Source: G020348385 sp964410125 (GTDB lineage Bacteria > Acidobacteriota > Aminicenantia > Aminicenantales > Aminicenantaceae). Taken from it: DNA of 64,000 bases. Where the stretch lies: assembly GCA_964410125.1 (NCBI GenBank), contig CAYPGQ010000005.1:33141-97140 (forward strand), written 5' to 3'. How positions within the stretch are numbered: the first letter of the stretch is position 1; the number at the start of each line of letters is the position of its first letter. Under the pieces are notes generated by a model that saw only the letters and a program-made list of their open reading frames with translations, did not search any database and was not told where the DNA came from. The position numbers and the translations under genes were made by a program. Shown one piece after another: positions 9,901 to 16,820 of the stretch.

Positions 9901-10042
9901 TCGCAGACCACTTTCGAGTGTCGGCATAGGACTCAGGATGAACTTGATGGGATTCCTGATCATGGGATTCAATGCCGTGAAACCTTTCAACAGACCGAAC
10001 AAAAACTGGGTGTTCCAGTTCACGATCATGCCAGGATTCTAA
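6977..10042 (+). CDS. HEXXH peptidase-like / TolB-type propeller / outer-membrane barrel fusion
   Basis: The gene encodes a 1021-residue exported protein with three parts. After a signal peptide (cleavage near VHAQ) comes a gluzincin-like domain (about 35-290) with HELVH at 144-148 and a WFIEGLAEY motif whose E178 may be the third zinc ligand. PD40/TolB-type propeller repeats follow, for example PTWSPDGRFVAFSA and PSWSPDGRTIAFVTD. The C-terminal 380 residues resemble a BamA/surface-antigen barrel and end in Phe (TIMPGF), the usual signal for outer-membrane assembly. GGAGG lies 3 nt before ATG 6977 and 6 nt before ATG 6980, so the second Met may be used. I infer an outer-membrane protein with a periplasmic peptidase and propeller. 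The substrate is unknown. Confidence 0.88.
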   Translation: MMFACYIKRYLLIFTIIYIGTVSAASLVHAQYFGRNKVQYDKFDFKILKTQHFDVYFYPEMEESAQLSARMAERWYARLSRIFNHKLKGRQPLILYASSSHFQQTTTISGAIGEGTGGVTESFKRRIILPVGGSLAATDRVIGHELVHAFQYDLTSQNRSSYAGASSGLARIPLWFIEGLAEYLSIGSIDPNTAMWMRDVTQRKELPTIKKMDDPYKYFPYRYGQSLWAYITGKYGDEAVASLMKQVSRVGELESAMQKVLNVNFEQLTKEWHQAMNETYNPIAEKTRLVEKNSRPLFKATKENRLNVSPTLSPDGSQIVFLSSRDLFSIDMYLADAKTGKIIRRLVKTATDPHFDSLQFLNSSGSWDSKGERFVFGGITKSEPVLVVVNTKTGKREKEVVFKELGEILNPTWSPDGRFVAFSALDGGLSDIFLLDLETEELKKLTDDPFSDLYPSWSPDGRTIAFVTDRFSSDLSILNIGDFQMALLDPDTGDIEKIRGFLGAKNINPQWAPDSKSLFFMSDRNGISNVYRVDLVSEEISQVTNLFTGVSGIMAQSPAISIAQETGQMAFSVYSENNYSIYAIDSYELLSGEEPNGDFGEILPSLLPPRKKGEGEVIALLNNPLYGLPEEADFEISDYKPKLALDYVSPGQMAVGTDRFGMYAGGGIMLNFSDMLGYHNLFTMAQVNSRVEDSTLLAGYQNTRSRLNWGAVVQRIPYVYGGVSMGYGDFLGQTALLEQEYIFRQVNYQASIFAFYPFNKSRRFELSAGYRLIDYQQEVRTRAYTIDGFFLDRIKQELDAPDSLYYGFFTAAFVYDSSFFGATAPILGQSYRIEFTPYFGGNLNFSSLLADYRRYLMPVRPFTLAFRIMHYGRYGNNATDERFYPLFLGYETLLRGYNSSSFGFDENDVYAQLFGNKLMIANVELRFPLFGVLGLGRGYYGILPVDFVAFYDAGIAWGYEVEGDAESKPFFLGGNRRPLSSVGIGLRMNLMGFLIMGFNAVKPFNRPNKNWVFQFTIMPGF

Positions 10043-10112
10043 TCGTTCTTTCAAGCCGCCTGTAGTAAAAGCAGATTCATTTCGTATGCATGTGTCATTG
10101 TGCCTGTCCTTA

Positions 10113-10859
10113 CTAAAAAAGCCTGAAGAGCTTAAGGGCCATTATGCTGATGGCCACGGCAAGAATGATACGGATAACTCTTTCACCCCCTTTAACCGCC
10201 ACGTGGGCGCCCCACCAACCTCCAAAGGCGTTACCTGCAGCAAGGGCGAGTCCATATTCCCAATTTACATTGTCCGTCCACATGAATATCAGCAGTGCGG
10301 GTAAAGTGTAGATCAAAATAATAAATACCTTGTGCATGTTGACCGCTATGAGATCGACGCGGAGAAGGTGGTAGAGGGCAGCCATGAACAAAAAACCCAC
10401 GCCAATTTGGAGAAATCCACCGTAAAATCCGATTCCCAATAGGGCGGGATAAATCCACCAGCTTCTCTGTTCTTTTTGATCTGGATTCCTATCCTTGTAT
10501 GAACGTGAAAAGAACAAGGATATCACGATAAATATCAAGACCCCCCCCAAGATGCGTTCGAACAATACACTGCTGATCCGTGCGGCCAGGATGGCCCCTA
10601 GGATGGCGCCAGGGAGGGTGAACAGAGAAAGCTCTGTGCTTGTCCGGAACTGGTGCATTTTGTTCTTTCGGAAGGAAGCGACGGCAAAGATATTCTGGAT
10701 AAATATAGCGATGCGGTTCGTGCCGTTAGCCAGGGCGCCGTCAAGGCCCATGAAAATCAGCGTGGGCAAAGTGAGGCTTGATCCACCGCCGGCATTCACG
10801 TTGATGAATCCCGCTATCGAGCCTACCCCGAATAAAATCAACCAGTTCCAATAGTCCAT
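10113..10859 (-). CDS. TauE/SafE (TSUP) family membrane exporter
   Basis: The gene encodes a 248-residue membrane protein with about eight hydrophobic helices and the TSUP family pattern: GVGSIAGFINVNAGGGSSLTL near the N-terminus and GFYGGFLQIGVGFLF as the second half-repeat. Members export or import sulfite, sulfoacetate or other small organosulfur or organic anions. The start at 10859 has AGGAAGAG about 5 nt upstream. The gene is convergent with the large fusion gene and has no functional partner nearby, so the substrate cannot be assigned. Confidence 0.9.
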   Translation of the reverse strand: MDYWNWLILFGVGSIAGFINVNAGGGSSLTLPTLIFMGLDGALANGTNRIAIFIQNIFAVASFRKNKMHQFRTSTELSLFTLPGAILGAILAARISSVLFERILGGVLIFIVISLFFSRSYKDRNPDQKEQRSWWIYPALLGIGFYGGFLQIGVGFLFMAALYHLLRVDLIAVNMHKVFIILIYTLPALLIFMWTDNVNWEYGLALAAGNAFGGWWGAHVAVKGGERVIRIILAVAISIMALKLFRLF

Positions 10860-11021
10860 TCACTCTTCCTGAAGCTAGAAAATTTATAGAAATCATACCT
10901 GTTGTCTTGAAAAAACGCAATGCATTGAACAAGAAAGAGTATTCGGTTTTAATCATTGTGTAAGCAGCGGAAAATATTGATCAGTTTCCGAGGATGGAGT
11001 ACTATTTGATTGGGAATAGAT

Positions 11022-12152
11022 ATGAAAGATATCCATCCTCTCCTAGATGAAGAAAGCCAGAAAAAGGCCCGCTTTTATGAGAAAGAGAAACGTCTCCTTG
11101 GCTTTGCTAGCCTGATTCTATCTCTTGCCTTTCTCCTTATCTTTTATTTCAGTGGGATTAGTTCTTTACTGGCTGACCTCAATATTGCCCATTCCATCAT
11201 AGGGACATTCCTCGTTTATGTGGTTACCTTTTATTCGACCATGACGATCTTCGGTTTTCCTTTGGAATTCTTTAGTGGCTATATTCATGAGCACAAATGG
11301 GACTTTTCCAACCACACGGTGAAGAGCTGGTTGTGGGAAAAGATCAAGTCCTTTTTTATAGGGTTGATCATTTTTATTCTCATATTGGGATTGTTACTTT
11401 GGATCATGGCCATAACTCCAAAATGGTGGTGGTTAGTGGCAGCATTGGTGATGGCCTTTGTGAGTGTAGTTTTTGCAATCCTTTTCCCGATTGTCATTGC
11501 TCCAATTTTTAATAAATACACGCCAATCCAAAATGAGAAATTAACCAAAGTCCTAGATAAAATGTTCGTGCGTGGAGGACTTAAGAGCAGTGGGATTTTC
11601 AAGGAGGACATGAGTCGTCAAACCAAAAAGGAGAATGCATTTCTGGCCGGATTGGGCAAAACGAGACGGATTGTATTGGGGGATAATTTGCTAGAAAATA
11701 TGACGATTCACGAGATAGAATCGATCATTGCCCACGAAGTCGGTCACTATAAGTATCAACATATCTGGAAGAATATCGGGATTGGAACACTGCAACAATT
11801 GCTGATTTTCTTTGTCATCAATTTGATATTAAAATGGGCGTTCCCTCACTTCCTATCCTCAACACAAGGGAATCTTTCCCTTTTTCCTATATTTGCCATT
11901 TTATTGGGAGGATTTTCAGGATTCCTGTTTGCTCCGCTGAAAAATTGCCTTTCTCGAAATTTCGAAAAAGAGGCAGACAGATATGCACTGGCCAATATAA
12001 AGAATAACAGGGCATTCATGACAGCTCTCGCAGGATTGGCGAACCGAAACCTATCCAATGCTTATCCAGAATGGTGGATGAAATCCCTGTATTATTCTCA
12101 TCCGCCAATCGGCGAGCGGTTAAAAATGGCAGAGAAAAGAGATATAAAATAG
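11022..12152 (+). CDS. M48 family (Ste24-like) membrane zinc metalloprotease
   Basis: The gene encodes a 376-residue integral membrane protease. Numbering from ATG 11022, the zinc motif is HEVGH (H238, E239, H242), and the third ligand lies in EKEADRYAL near residue 317. Hydrophobic helices occur near 30-50, 65-85, 105-125, 130-155 and 265-300. This is the arrangement of CAAX/Ste24-type M48A proteases, which in bacteria act in membrane protein quality control or cleave small prenyl-like or signal substrates. A TTG at 11010 gives four more residues and has GGAG upstream. ATG 11022 has GGGAAT about 6 nt upstream. Either start is possible. The gene stands alone. Confidence 0.92.
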   Translation: MKDIHPLLDEESQKKARFYEKEKRLLGFASLILSLAFLLIFYFSGISSLLADLNIAHSIIGTFLVYVVTFYSTMTIFGFPLEFFSGYIHEHKWDFSNHTVKSWLWEKIKSFFIGLIIFILILGLLLWIMAITPKWWWLVAALVMAFVSVVFAILFPIVIAPIFNKYTPIQNEKLTKVLDKMFVRGGLKSSGIFKEDMSRQTKKENAFLAGLGKTRRIVLGDNLLENMTIHEIESIIAHEVGHYKYQHIWKNIGIGTLQQLLIFFVINLILKWAFPHFLSSTQGNLSLFPIFAILLGGFSGFLFAPLKNCLSRNFEKEADRYALANIKNNRAFMTALAGLANRNLSNAYPEWWMKSLYYSHPPIGERLKMAEKRDIK

Positions 12153-12464
12153 AAGGAATCATAAAACTTTTTTTGTTCAAAAGGAAAAATTCACAGGAGT
12201 ACAGCTTCGTAATTTTTACGTTCGATAAACGATGTCACAACACAAGGTTTTGATGGAATGAATTATGGGCTAAAAATCCGGGCCGAAACGAAGAAAAATG
12301 AACTCTCCTAGGGGGGTGAATATGTGATTTAAATTTCACCCCTAAAGAGGATTGCCAAATTAAGGCGATGTTGCCGATAATATTATCTTAGAATAGGAGT
12401 AGGGCAAAATATCGGAGCTCTAATCCAGGCACGAGATAAAAAGGAAACAGGAAGGGGAAAGCGT
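12153..12464. other. 312-base intergenic region with a GC-rich hairpin
   Basis: I see no gene here. A hairpin of TAGGGGGGTGAA (left arm) and TTTCACCCCTA (right arm) lies at about 12308-12346 with two extra G on the left. It is roughly 115 bases before the start of the SH3 gene, so it may be leader RNA structure. I could not match it to a known riboswitch class. Confidence 0.3.
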
Positions 12465-13346
12465 TTGAAAAGCCAAATGAAAAAAATTATTGGGCTTTCC
12501 ATACTATTTTTATTTGTGTTGGGTCTGCATTCAGGCAGGCTTTATTCTTCCTCAAAAAAATTGAAAATTATCGTCGACAAAGCTTCTATCCATCTAGATC
12601 CGGATAAAAGAAGCACTGTGGTTGCCATGTTGAATAAAGGCTCTCTTGTGTCTCTTGGCAGTGAGCGTAAATTCCGTACAAATTGGAACTATGTTTATTT
12701 CACTTCAGAAAAATCTGGCCGGACCAAGTCTGGATACATCCTTGATATATTGGTTGAAAAACTCTTCGAAGTCACAAAAAAATCCACCATCCAACGAGAA
12801 GGGGATGAAACAGGGAACCAAGCAGGATCAAAAAAGAATTTCAGGAATACTCGATGGGGAATGAACAAAGCGCAGGTTGTGCGGATCGAGGGAAGTCCAA
12901 ATCACCGTGAAAATTCAGGCGGGTTGGATATTATTCAATATCCCCAGAAGATTTTGAACATGGATTGTATGATAGGGTACGTGTTTGCTTATAATAAATT
13001 AGCCAAGGCCAAATACAGTTTCCTTGCCAATTACGAGGACAAAAATCAGTATATCCACAATTATAAAAAAATAAAGGATATCTTAATACAAAAATATGGA
13101 AAATCCGAAGCAGAAAAGGTTCTATGGCAGGATAAACAATATCAAAATAATCGTTCAAACTGGGGATTGGCTCTCAGCCTAGGTCATCTCGAGTTCAGTT
13201 CTCTTTGGAAGGATTCGGAAACAGAAATTCAACTCCGCGTGTATGGAGGAAGAAATAGGGTTTTTCTTGTGGTGTTATACTCTGGTCTCGAATTCTTGGA
13301 TCTGGCAAAAAAAGTGAGAGCACAAAGTCAACTTTCTATCTGGTAA
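12465..13346 (+). CDS. Exported SH3-domain protein
   Basis: The gene encodes a 293-residue secreted or periplasmic protein. TTG 12465 is preferred because GGAAGGGG lies 7 nt upstream; the ATG at 12477 has no ribosome site. A signal peptide (KKIIGLSILFLFVLGLHSG) is followed by a bacterial SH3b fold at about 32-105 (KASIHLDPDKRSTVVAMLNK ... GYI). A second region at about 125-290 begins FRNTRWGMNKAQVVRIEG, a motif I associate with small secreted proteins of unknown function. SH3b domains commonly bind peptidoglycan or peptides. The gene is preceded by a structured leader. No operon partner is evident. Its function is not known. Confidence 0.82.
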   Translation: MKSQMKKIIGLSILFLFVLGLHSGRLYSSSKKLKIIVDKASIHLDPDKRSTVVAMLNKGSLVSLGSERKFRTNWNYVYFTSEKSGRTKSGYILDILVEKLFEVTKKSTIQREGDETGNQAGSKKNFRNTRWGMNKAQVVRIEGSPNHRENSGGLDIIQYPQKILNMDCMIGYVFAYNKLAKAKYSFLANYEDKNQYIHNYKKIKDILIQKYGKSEAEKVLWQDKQYQNNRSNWGLALSLGHLEFSSLWKDSETEIQLRVYGGRNRVFLVVLYSGLEFLDLAKKVRAQSQLSIW

Positions 13347-13375
13347 ATCGGATTCCTAGCCCCTCAACATCCTAT

Positions 13376-13588
13376 CCTGAATTATTCACGTGCCAAGATT
13401 GCTGCAGCGGCAAGGCAGTGGCTCATGAGCTGTATCTGTATACTGCGATTGGGCTACAACGAAGCCGATGTGGTGAGATTGGCTCGCCCGAAGGGTAAAA
13501 AATTCCGATGTATGATAATAATAGATATGAAATTTCAGTTTTTGCGGGAAAGAGATAAAGCATCGGAATTTTTTATAAATAATTCAGG
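13376..13588. repeat. MITE-like element, family B copy 1
   Basis: This 213-base element is bounded by CCTGAATTATTCAC on the left and ATAAATAATTCAGG on the right. Its core, including GTGAGATTGGCTCGCCCGAA, matches the reverse complement of the element at 55201-55442, and the similarity extends over about 150 bases. It carries no transposase. It ends a few bases before the stop codon of the PurF-like gene. Confidence 0.7.
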
Positions 13589-13591
13589 TAT

Positions 13592-14992
13592 TTATTCAGC
13601 ACCGTCCCAGCAGTAAGTGCACACCTTTTCTTTAGGAAGACCGATGGCCTCCACAAGATCTTCCAGTCTTTGATACTGCAGAGAAGTCAAGTTTAGTCTT
13701 TTTCTGATACTTTCGACCATGGCCATATATTTATCCGAGCCTGCTTGGGCATATTCGTTCAATTCTCCCACATTTTCTCCAACCAACTCATTGATAGCAG
13801 TCCTTGCGGCCAAGTCCATTTCTGATCTTGATCTGGAAAAGTTTAAGAACTTGCAGGCATAGATAAGGGGAGGGCAGGCTGGTCTCATGTGCACCTCCAA
13901 GGCTCCTGCATCGTACAACCTTTGGATGGTGTCCTGGAGTTGTGTTCCTCTAACGATCGAATCCTCGCAAAACAACAATCGCTTGCCTTTGATGAATTCC
14001 TGGACCGGGAGGAGTTTCATTTTTGCGACCAAGTTCCGAATGGCCTGGTCCTGCGGCATAAAGCTTCTCGGCCAAGTCGGTGTGTATTTAACGAAGGGTC
14101 TTTTGAATGGGATTCCGGATTCGCCGGCATATCCTAAGCCATGGGCTGTTCCTGAGTCAGGGATGCCAGCCACAAAATCAATCTTGATCGAATCCCGCTG
14201 GGCAAGCTTTGCCCCGCATCGGTTACGGACATCCTCGACATTGATGCCTTCATAGCTCGATGCCGGGTACCCATAGTAGACCCACAAAAACCCACATATC
14301 TGCATTTTATCCTCTGGTGCCTTTTTTTGTTCGATCCCTTCACGCTTTAAAAGCACGATTTCTCCGGGTCCTAGATACTGCTTGACGTTGAGTTCGAGGT
14401 TCGGGAATGCACAGGTTTCGAGGGAGGCAGCAAAACTTCCTTCTTTTTCTCCGATGACGATCGGGGTTCGCCCCAATTTATCCCTAGCCGCATAGATACC
14501 ATCATCTGTCAACAACAAGAGGGAACATGATCCCTCGATGGCTTCTTGGGCGCTTTTTATCCCTTCCACAAATGTCGATTCTTGGTTGATCAACGTGGAA
14601 ACGAGTTCGGTCGGATTGATCTCCCCTCCACTCATATCCCGAAAATGGAGTTTTTTTTCCTGAAACGCTTTTTTAATGAGGTTTTCACTATTTTGAATGA
14701 CCCCAACAGTGACGATGGCATAGTTCCCGAGGTGTGATCGAATCAAAAGCGGTTGGTCGTCAAAGTCGCTTATGACCCCGATGCCTTTGTTTCCGGACAT
14801 CATCGTGATGTCGGTTTCGAATTTGGAGCGAAATTGAGCGTTCTCTATGTTGTGGATGAATCGGATAAATCCGGTTTCATTCTGTACAGCTAGTCCGCCC
14901 CTTTTTGTTCCGAGGTGTGAGTGGTAATCTGTACCGAAAAAAAGGTCGTTGACACAGTCCTTGTCAGAAATGATTCCGAAGAAGCCTCCCAT
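13592..14992 (-). CDS. PurF-like amidophosphoribosyltransferase paralogue lacking the N-terminal Cys
   Basis: The gene encodes a 466-residue homologue of glutamine PRPP amidotransferase, the first enzyme of purine synthesis. The PRPP loop is intact (LLFCEDSIVRGTQL), as is the C-terminal CTYCWDG cysteine pair that in PurF helps hold a 4Fe-4S cluster. The N-terminus reads MGGFFGI where PurF has MCGI(V/I)G, so the nucleophile Cys of the Ntn glutaminase domain is replaced by Gly. The domain could not hydrolyse glutamine by the known mechanism, though free ammonia could still be used. The start is secure, with GAGGAG 7 nt upstream. No purine genes lie beside it, so it is probably a paralogue with a shifted role rather than the housekeeping PurF. 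Confidence 0.88.
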   Translation of the reverse strand: MGGFFGIISDKDCVNDLFFGTDYHSHLGTKRGGLAVQNETGFIRFIHNIENAQFRSKFETDITMMSGNKGIGVISDFDDQPLLIRSHLGNYAIVTVGVIQNSENLIKKAFQEKKLHFRDMSGGEINPTELVSTLINQESTFVEGIKSAQEAIEGSCSLLLLTDDGIYAARDKLGRTPIVIGEKEGSFAASLETCAFPNLELNVKQYLGPGEIVLLKREGIEQKKAPEDKMQICGFLWVYYGYPASSYEGINVEDVRNRCGAKLAQRDSIKIDFVAGIPDSGTAHGLGYAGESGIPFKRPFVKYTPTWPRSFMPQDQAIRNLVAKMKLLPVQEFIKGKRLLFCEDSIVRGTQLQDTIQRLYDAGALEVHMRPACPPLIYACKFLNFSRSRSEMDLAARTAINELVGENVGELNEYAQAGSDKYMAMVESIRKRLNLTSLQYQRLEDLVEAIGLPKEKVCTYCWDGAE

Positions 14993-15134
14993 ACCTTACT
15001 CCTCAATTATCTAGATTTTTTGCTACTGTCAGACATTGGAATTTCGCGAGAGCTAACTATGACAAAATTCGATTCTTGTTTCAAGAAAAAACATGAGAAA
15101 ATGTTATTATTGGAACTTTGGCCTCAGAAAATTG

Positions 15135-15140
15135 TATAAT
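15135..15140 (+). promoter_or_regulatory. Possible sigma-70 -10 box
   Basis: TATAAT, preceded directly by TG, lies 24 nt upstream of the lipoprotein start codon at 15165. The -35 candidate TTGGAA is 19 nt upstream, which is longer than ideal. Confidence 0.45.
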
Positions 15141-15164
15141 AAAAATACTAGAGAAGGAGGAACG

Positions 15165-15965
15165 ATGAAAAATAAGAGCTTTTTTCTGCTTATTCTTTCC
15201 ATGCTTTTCCTAAGTTCTTGCTTTTATATACAAGTCGAATATCCACCAGAGAGGGGAAGGACTCCCTTGGAAGAATTTCATAAAAGTGTCCCTTTTTCCC
15301 CAGGTGGCACCCTTTCTTTGGCAAATGTGAATGGGAATGTTGAAATTAACGGATGGGAGAGAGAAGAACTGGAAGTGTATGCAGAAAAAATGATTCAGCT
15401 TCCCGAACGAACCAAATTTTATATTTATCCCAGGAAAGACTTTGCCCCTGGAATTGTTTTTGATAAGTTTGAGAATTTCATCAAAATCAGAACAAAAAAC
15501 GTCTCAGAGAACAAAGAAGTAGGATTTGTGGATTACTTCATCGATGTTCCCAGTTCTATAAATTTGAAAGATATCGTGGTGAGAAAAGGGAATATAAATA
15601 TCTCCGGAGTTTACGGCGATGCTTATTTGGATTTGACAGAAGGGGATATAACGGTGGAAAATTTTTCCGGATCTTTAACAGCATCGGCCAATCGAGGCTC
15701 TGTAGATGTTAGTCTGATTGACCTTCGGGAACAGGATGAGATTGTCATCACGTCCAGGGAGGGAAACATCACCTTGTCGCTCCAGGAAAATGCGAGTGCC
15801 CATCTGGTGGCTGCATTTCCCGATGGAGAGATCAGCAGTGAATTTGAAATCGATGTGCCGCCAGGTGATAAAAAGATCGACACCCAATGGGGAGAAAATG
15901 GGCCCAGCATTTCTTTAACGGCTTTAAGGGGCAATATAAGGATCACAAAAATTATGAAGTATTGA
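15165..15965 (+). CDS. DUF4097 family lipoprotein
   Basis: The gene encodes a 266-residue lipoprotein. ATG 15165 follows AAGGAGGAACG, an excellent ribosome site. The N-terminus has a lipoprotein signal with lipobox LSSC, so the protein is lipid-anchored after Cys. The rest is a repetitive beta-strand pattern with turns such as NVNGNVEINGWEREELEV and GDAYLDLTEGDITVENFSG, typical of DUF4097, a right-handed beta-helix-like family often next to PspC or anti-sigma genes. No enzyme motif is present. It is followed 26 nt later by a DUF3014 gene and is probably co-transcribed with it. A surface structural or sensing role is likely but not demonstrable. Confidence 0.87.
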   Translation: MKNKSFFLLILSMLFLSSCFYIQVEYPPERGRTPLEEFHKSVPFSPGGTLSLANVNGNVEINGWEREELEVYAEKMIQLPERTKFYIYPRKDFAPGIVFDKFENFIKIRTKNVSENKEVGFVDYFIDVPSSINLKDIVVRKGNINISGVYGDAYLDLTEGDITVENFSGSLTASANRGSVDVSLIDLREQDEIVITSREGNITLSLQENASAHLVAAFPDGEISSEFEIDVPPGDKKIDTQWGENGPSISLTALRGNIRITKIMKY

Positions 15966-15991
15966 ATGTCTTTTTTTTAAAGGAGAAAAAC

Positions 15992-16768
15992 ATGGAAGAA
16001 CAGAAAAAGGTCATCGTAGCCGGAATCATTTTTGTTGTATTGATAGTGGCCACAGCCTTCATTTATTACTTTTTTATTTATTCAAAACCTCAAAAGTCTG
16101 AAGAAGCGACCCAGATCGTTCAAGAGCAGCCCGTGGTTGAGGAGAAGGTCCAACCAGAAGAGGAAAAGGTCGAACCGCTGGATGTGAGTTTGGATAAAAG
16201 TGATGATCTGGTCCGGAAACTTGCGGAAGAATTATCATCCCATCCTAAGCTGGCCATGTGGTTGATGAGCGAGGAATTGATTCGGAAGTTCGTGGCTGCC
16301 GTTGATAACATCGCCAATGGTCAAAGCCCAGCGCCGCAGATCGATTTTTTCAAACCCGATGGAAAGTTCAAAATTGTCGAGGAGGTAGGAGAATGCTTCC
16401 TTGATCCAGAAAGTTATAAACGGTATGACCTTGCAGCTGAAGTTTTTGTATCATTGGATTCCAAAGGATGTGTGACTCTGTATAGGCAGCTGAAACCAGC
16501 CATCCAAGAGGCATACAAAGATTTGGGATATCCAGACACAGAATTTGACAACACATTGAAAAAAGCTTTAATGGAACTTCTTAAGGTTCCCGTCATCAAA
16601 CAGAACATCCAACTGGAAAAGAAGGTCTTGACCTATACAATAGTTGATACCGATTTGGAATCCTTGAGTTCTGCCCAAAAACATCTTCTGCGAACGGGGC
16701 CAGACAACGTCCGAGTTATCCAGGGGAAACTTCGTGAGATGGCCGAATTTTTGGGTTTTATGAAGTAA
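15992..16768 (+). CDS. DUF3014 membrane-anchored protein
   Basis: The gene encodes a 258-residue protein with one N-terminal transmembrane helix (VIVAGIIFVVLIVATAFIYY), then a Glu/Val/Pro-rich linker and a globular domain. The latter carries DDLVRKLAEELSSHPKLAMW and FVAAVDNIANGQSP, which I recognise as the DUF3014 signature. The start at ATG 15992 has AAAGGAG 7 nt upstream; a longer frame from 15887 overlaps the preceding gene and was rejected. The domain would face the periplasm. The function of the family is unknown. It sits in line with the DUF4097 lipoprotein. Confidence 0.87.
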   Translation: MEEQKKVIVAGIIFVVLIVATAFIYYFFIYSKPQKSEEATQIVQEQPVVEEKVQPEEEKVEPLDVSLDKSDDLVRKLAEELSSHPKLAMWLMSEELIRKFVAAVDNIANGQSPAPQIDFFKPDGKFKIVEEVGECFLDPESYKRYDLAAEVFVSLDSKGCVTLYRQLKPAIQEAYKDLGYPDTEFDNTLKKALMELLKVPVIKQNIQLEKKVLTYTIVDTDLESLSSAQKHLLRTGPDNVRVIQGKLREMAEFLGFMK

Positions 16769-16790
16769 AAAAAGCATCGACGTTTTTTAT

Positions 16791-16808
16791 GAATAGTTCA
16801 GGTATAAT
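16791..16808 (+). promoter_or_regulatory. Repeat end carrying a -10 box
   Basis: GAATAGTTCAGG, a degenerate terminal motif of the intergenic elements, runs directly into TATAAT (16803-16808). The start codon of the next gene is at 16821, so transcription from this -10 box would give a leader of about 6 nt. I see no convincing -35 hexamer. Confidence 0.4.
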
Positions 16809-16820
16809 GGCTCCATAATA

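Noticed and set aside
12290..12460. Cyclic-di-GMP (GEMM) or other riboswitch before the SH3 gene
   Set aside because: The hairpin lacks the conserved loop sequences of the riboswitch classes I know.
13425..13616. 63-codon frame over element B copy 1
   Set aside because: It uses a different frame from the peptide shared with copy 2 and runs into the PurF-like gene's end, so it is not supported as a gene.
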